Shown here: one piece after another, positions 4,881-5,181 of the stretch
Position numbering within the stretch: position 1 is the stretch's first letter
Layout: every line of letters begins with the position of its first letter
From: an archaeon
Lineage (GTDB): Archaea > Methanobacteriota > Methanobacteria > Methanobacteriales > Methanobacteriaceae
Length of the DNA stretch: 5,181 nt
Assembly (NCBI GenBank): GCA_024409165.1
Contig: JAKSUE010000114.1
Span: 1-5,181, forward strand
Direction: 5' to 3'
The notes under the pieces: generated by a model
Database searches by the model: none
What the model saw: only the letters and a program-made list of their open reading frames with translations
What the model was told of the DNA's origin: nothing
Translations under genes and position numbers: made by a program

Positions 4881-5181
4881 AAAAATCCAATATTATCTAA
4901 ATAAGAACCTAATTATTAAGTAGTTCTTCATTAAAGATTATATTAATTCCATGCCAAAAACTAAATAAAGTTTTATAAAAATACAAAACACGATTAGTCT
5001 AACATATATATAACATTATTAATTATTATCTACATAGTATATAAAGTTTTTTACTAAAAAAGCTAAAAATTATAATATTTTAGAAAATTAATATAAAAAT
5101 TTAATCAAAATTAACAATAACGAAAATTAATACCGTAATAAATATAATAAAGCAACATATAATATTATAATAAGATTAAAC
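4881..5181. other. AT-rich spacer without a recognisable gene
   Basis: No open frame of useful length, tRNA or rRNA is visible on either strand from the lsm promoter to the window edge. The only local structures are a 6-bp inverted repeat AAAACT/AGTTTT (4957-4962 and 4969-4974) with a T5 run on the - strand, which might end a - strand gene lying outside the window, and a 12-bp A/T palindrome at 5158-5169. Neither is convincing in such biased sequence. Confidence 0.6.

Noticed and set aside
5158..5169. 12-bp palindrome TATAATATTATA near the right edge
   Set aside because: Pure A/T in an AT-rich spacer, with no adjoining gene visible to give it meaning.

Overview
The window looks like chromosomal DNA from a methanogenic archaeon of the order Methanobacteriales, most like Methanosphaera (inference from gene content, not from any search). 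The signs are an archaeal Sm-like protein (LSm), ribosomal protein L37e (absent from bacteria), extremely AT-rich spacers with A/T-rich TATA-like boxes, Shine-Dalgarno sites that fit an anti-SD of the AUCACCUCCU type (AGGTGAT, AAGAAGTGAT, AAGGAGG), and coding regions that themselves use AT-rich codons.

Layout. On the + strand one gene, metY (O-acetylhomoserine sulfhydrylase, 82-1362), is preceded by a 30-bp tandem repeat carrying a TATA-like box in each copy. On the - strand four genes are read right to left: lsm (4594-4827), rpl37e (4213-4401), rnc, encoding an RNase III (3279-3950), and metX, a homoserine O-acetyltransferase fused to a pair of CBS domains (1636-3105). metX and metY converge on a 273-bp spacer holding a hairpin/T-tract for metY, a GC-richer 22-bp near-perfect palindrome, and three T-rich clusters (read on the - strand) that suit metX termination.

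How the genes work together. MetX and MetY catalyse successive steps: homoserine plus acetyl-CoA gives O-acetylhomoserine, which reacts with sulfide to give homocysteine, the precursor of methionine and S-adenosylmethionine. The CBS pair on MetX is a plausible sensor of an adenosyl ligand. The other three genes concern RNA: an RNA-binding Sm ring protein, a large-subunit ribosomal protein and a double-strand-specific ribonuclease.

The - strand genes are separated by 172-262 nt spacers rich in inverted repeats followed by T-tracts, so they look like individually terminated units rather than one compact operon. Two start codons are best moved downstream of the longest open frame, using Shine-Dalgarno spacing: metY to ATG 82 and rpl37e to GTG 4401. 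I see no mobile element, tRNA, rRNA or CRISPR array. The genes are known families. The less ordinary points are RNase III in an archaeon, the MetX-CBS fusion, a hairpin-terminator-like element between lsm and rpl37e, and palindromes sitting on predicted promoters.
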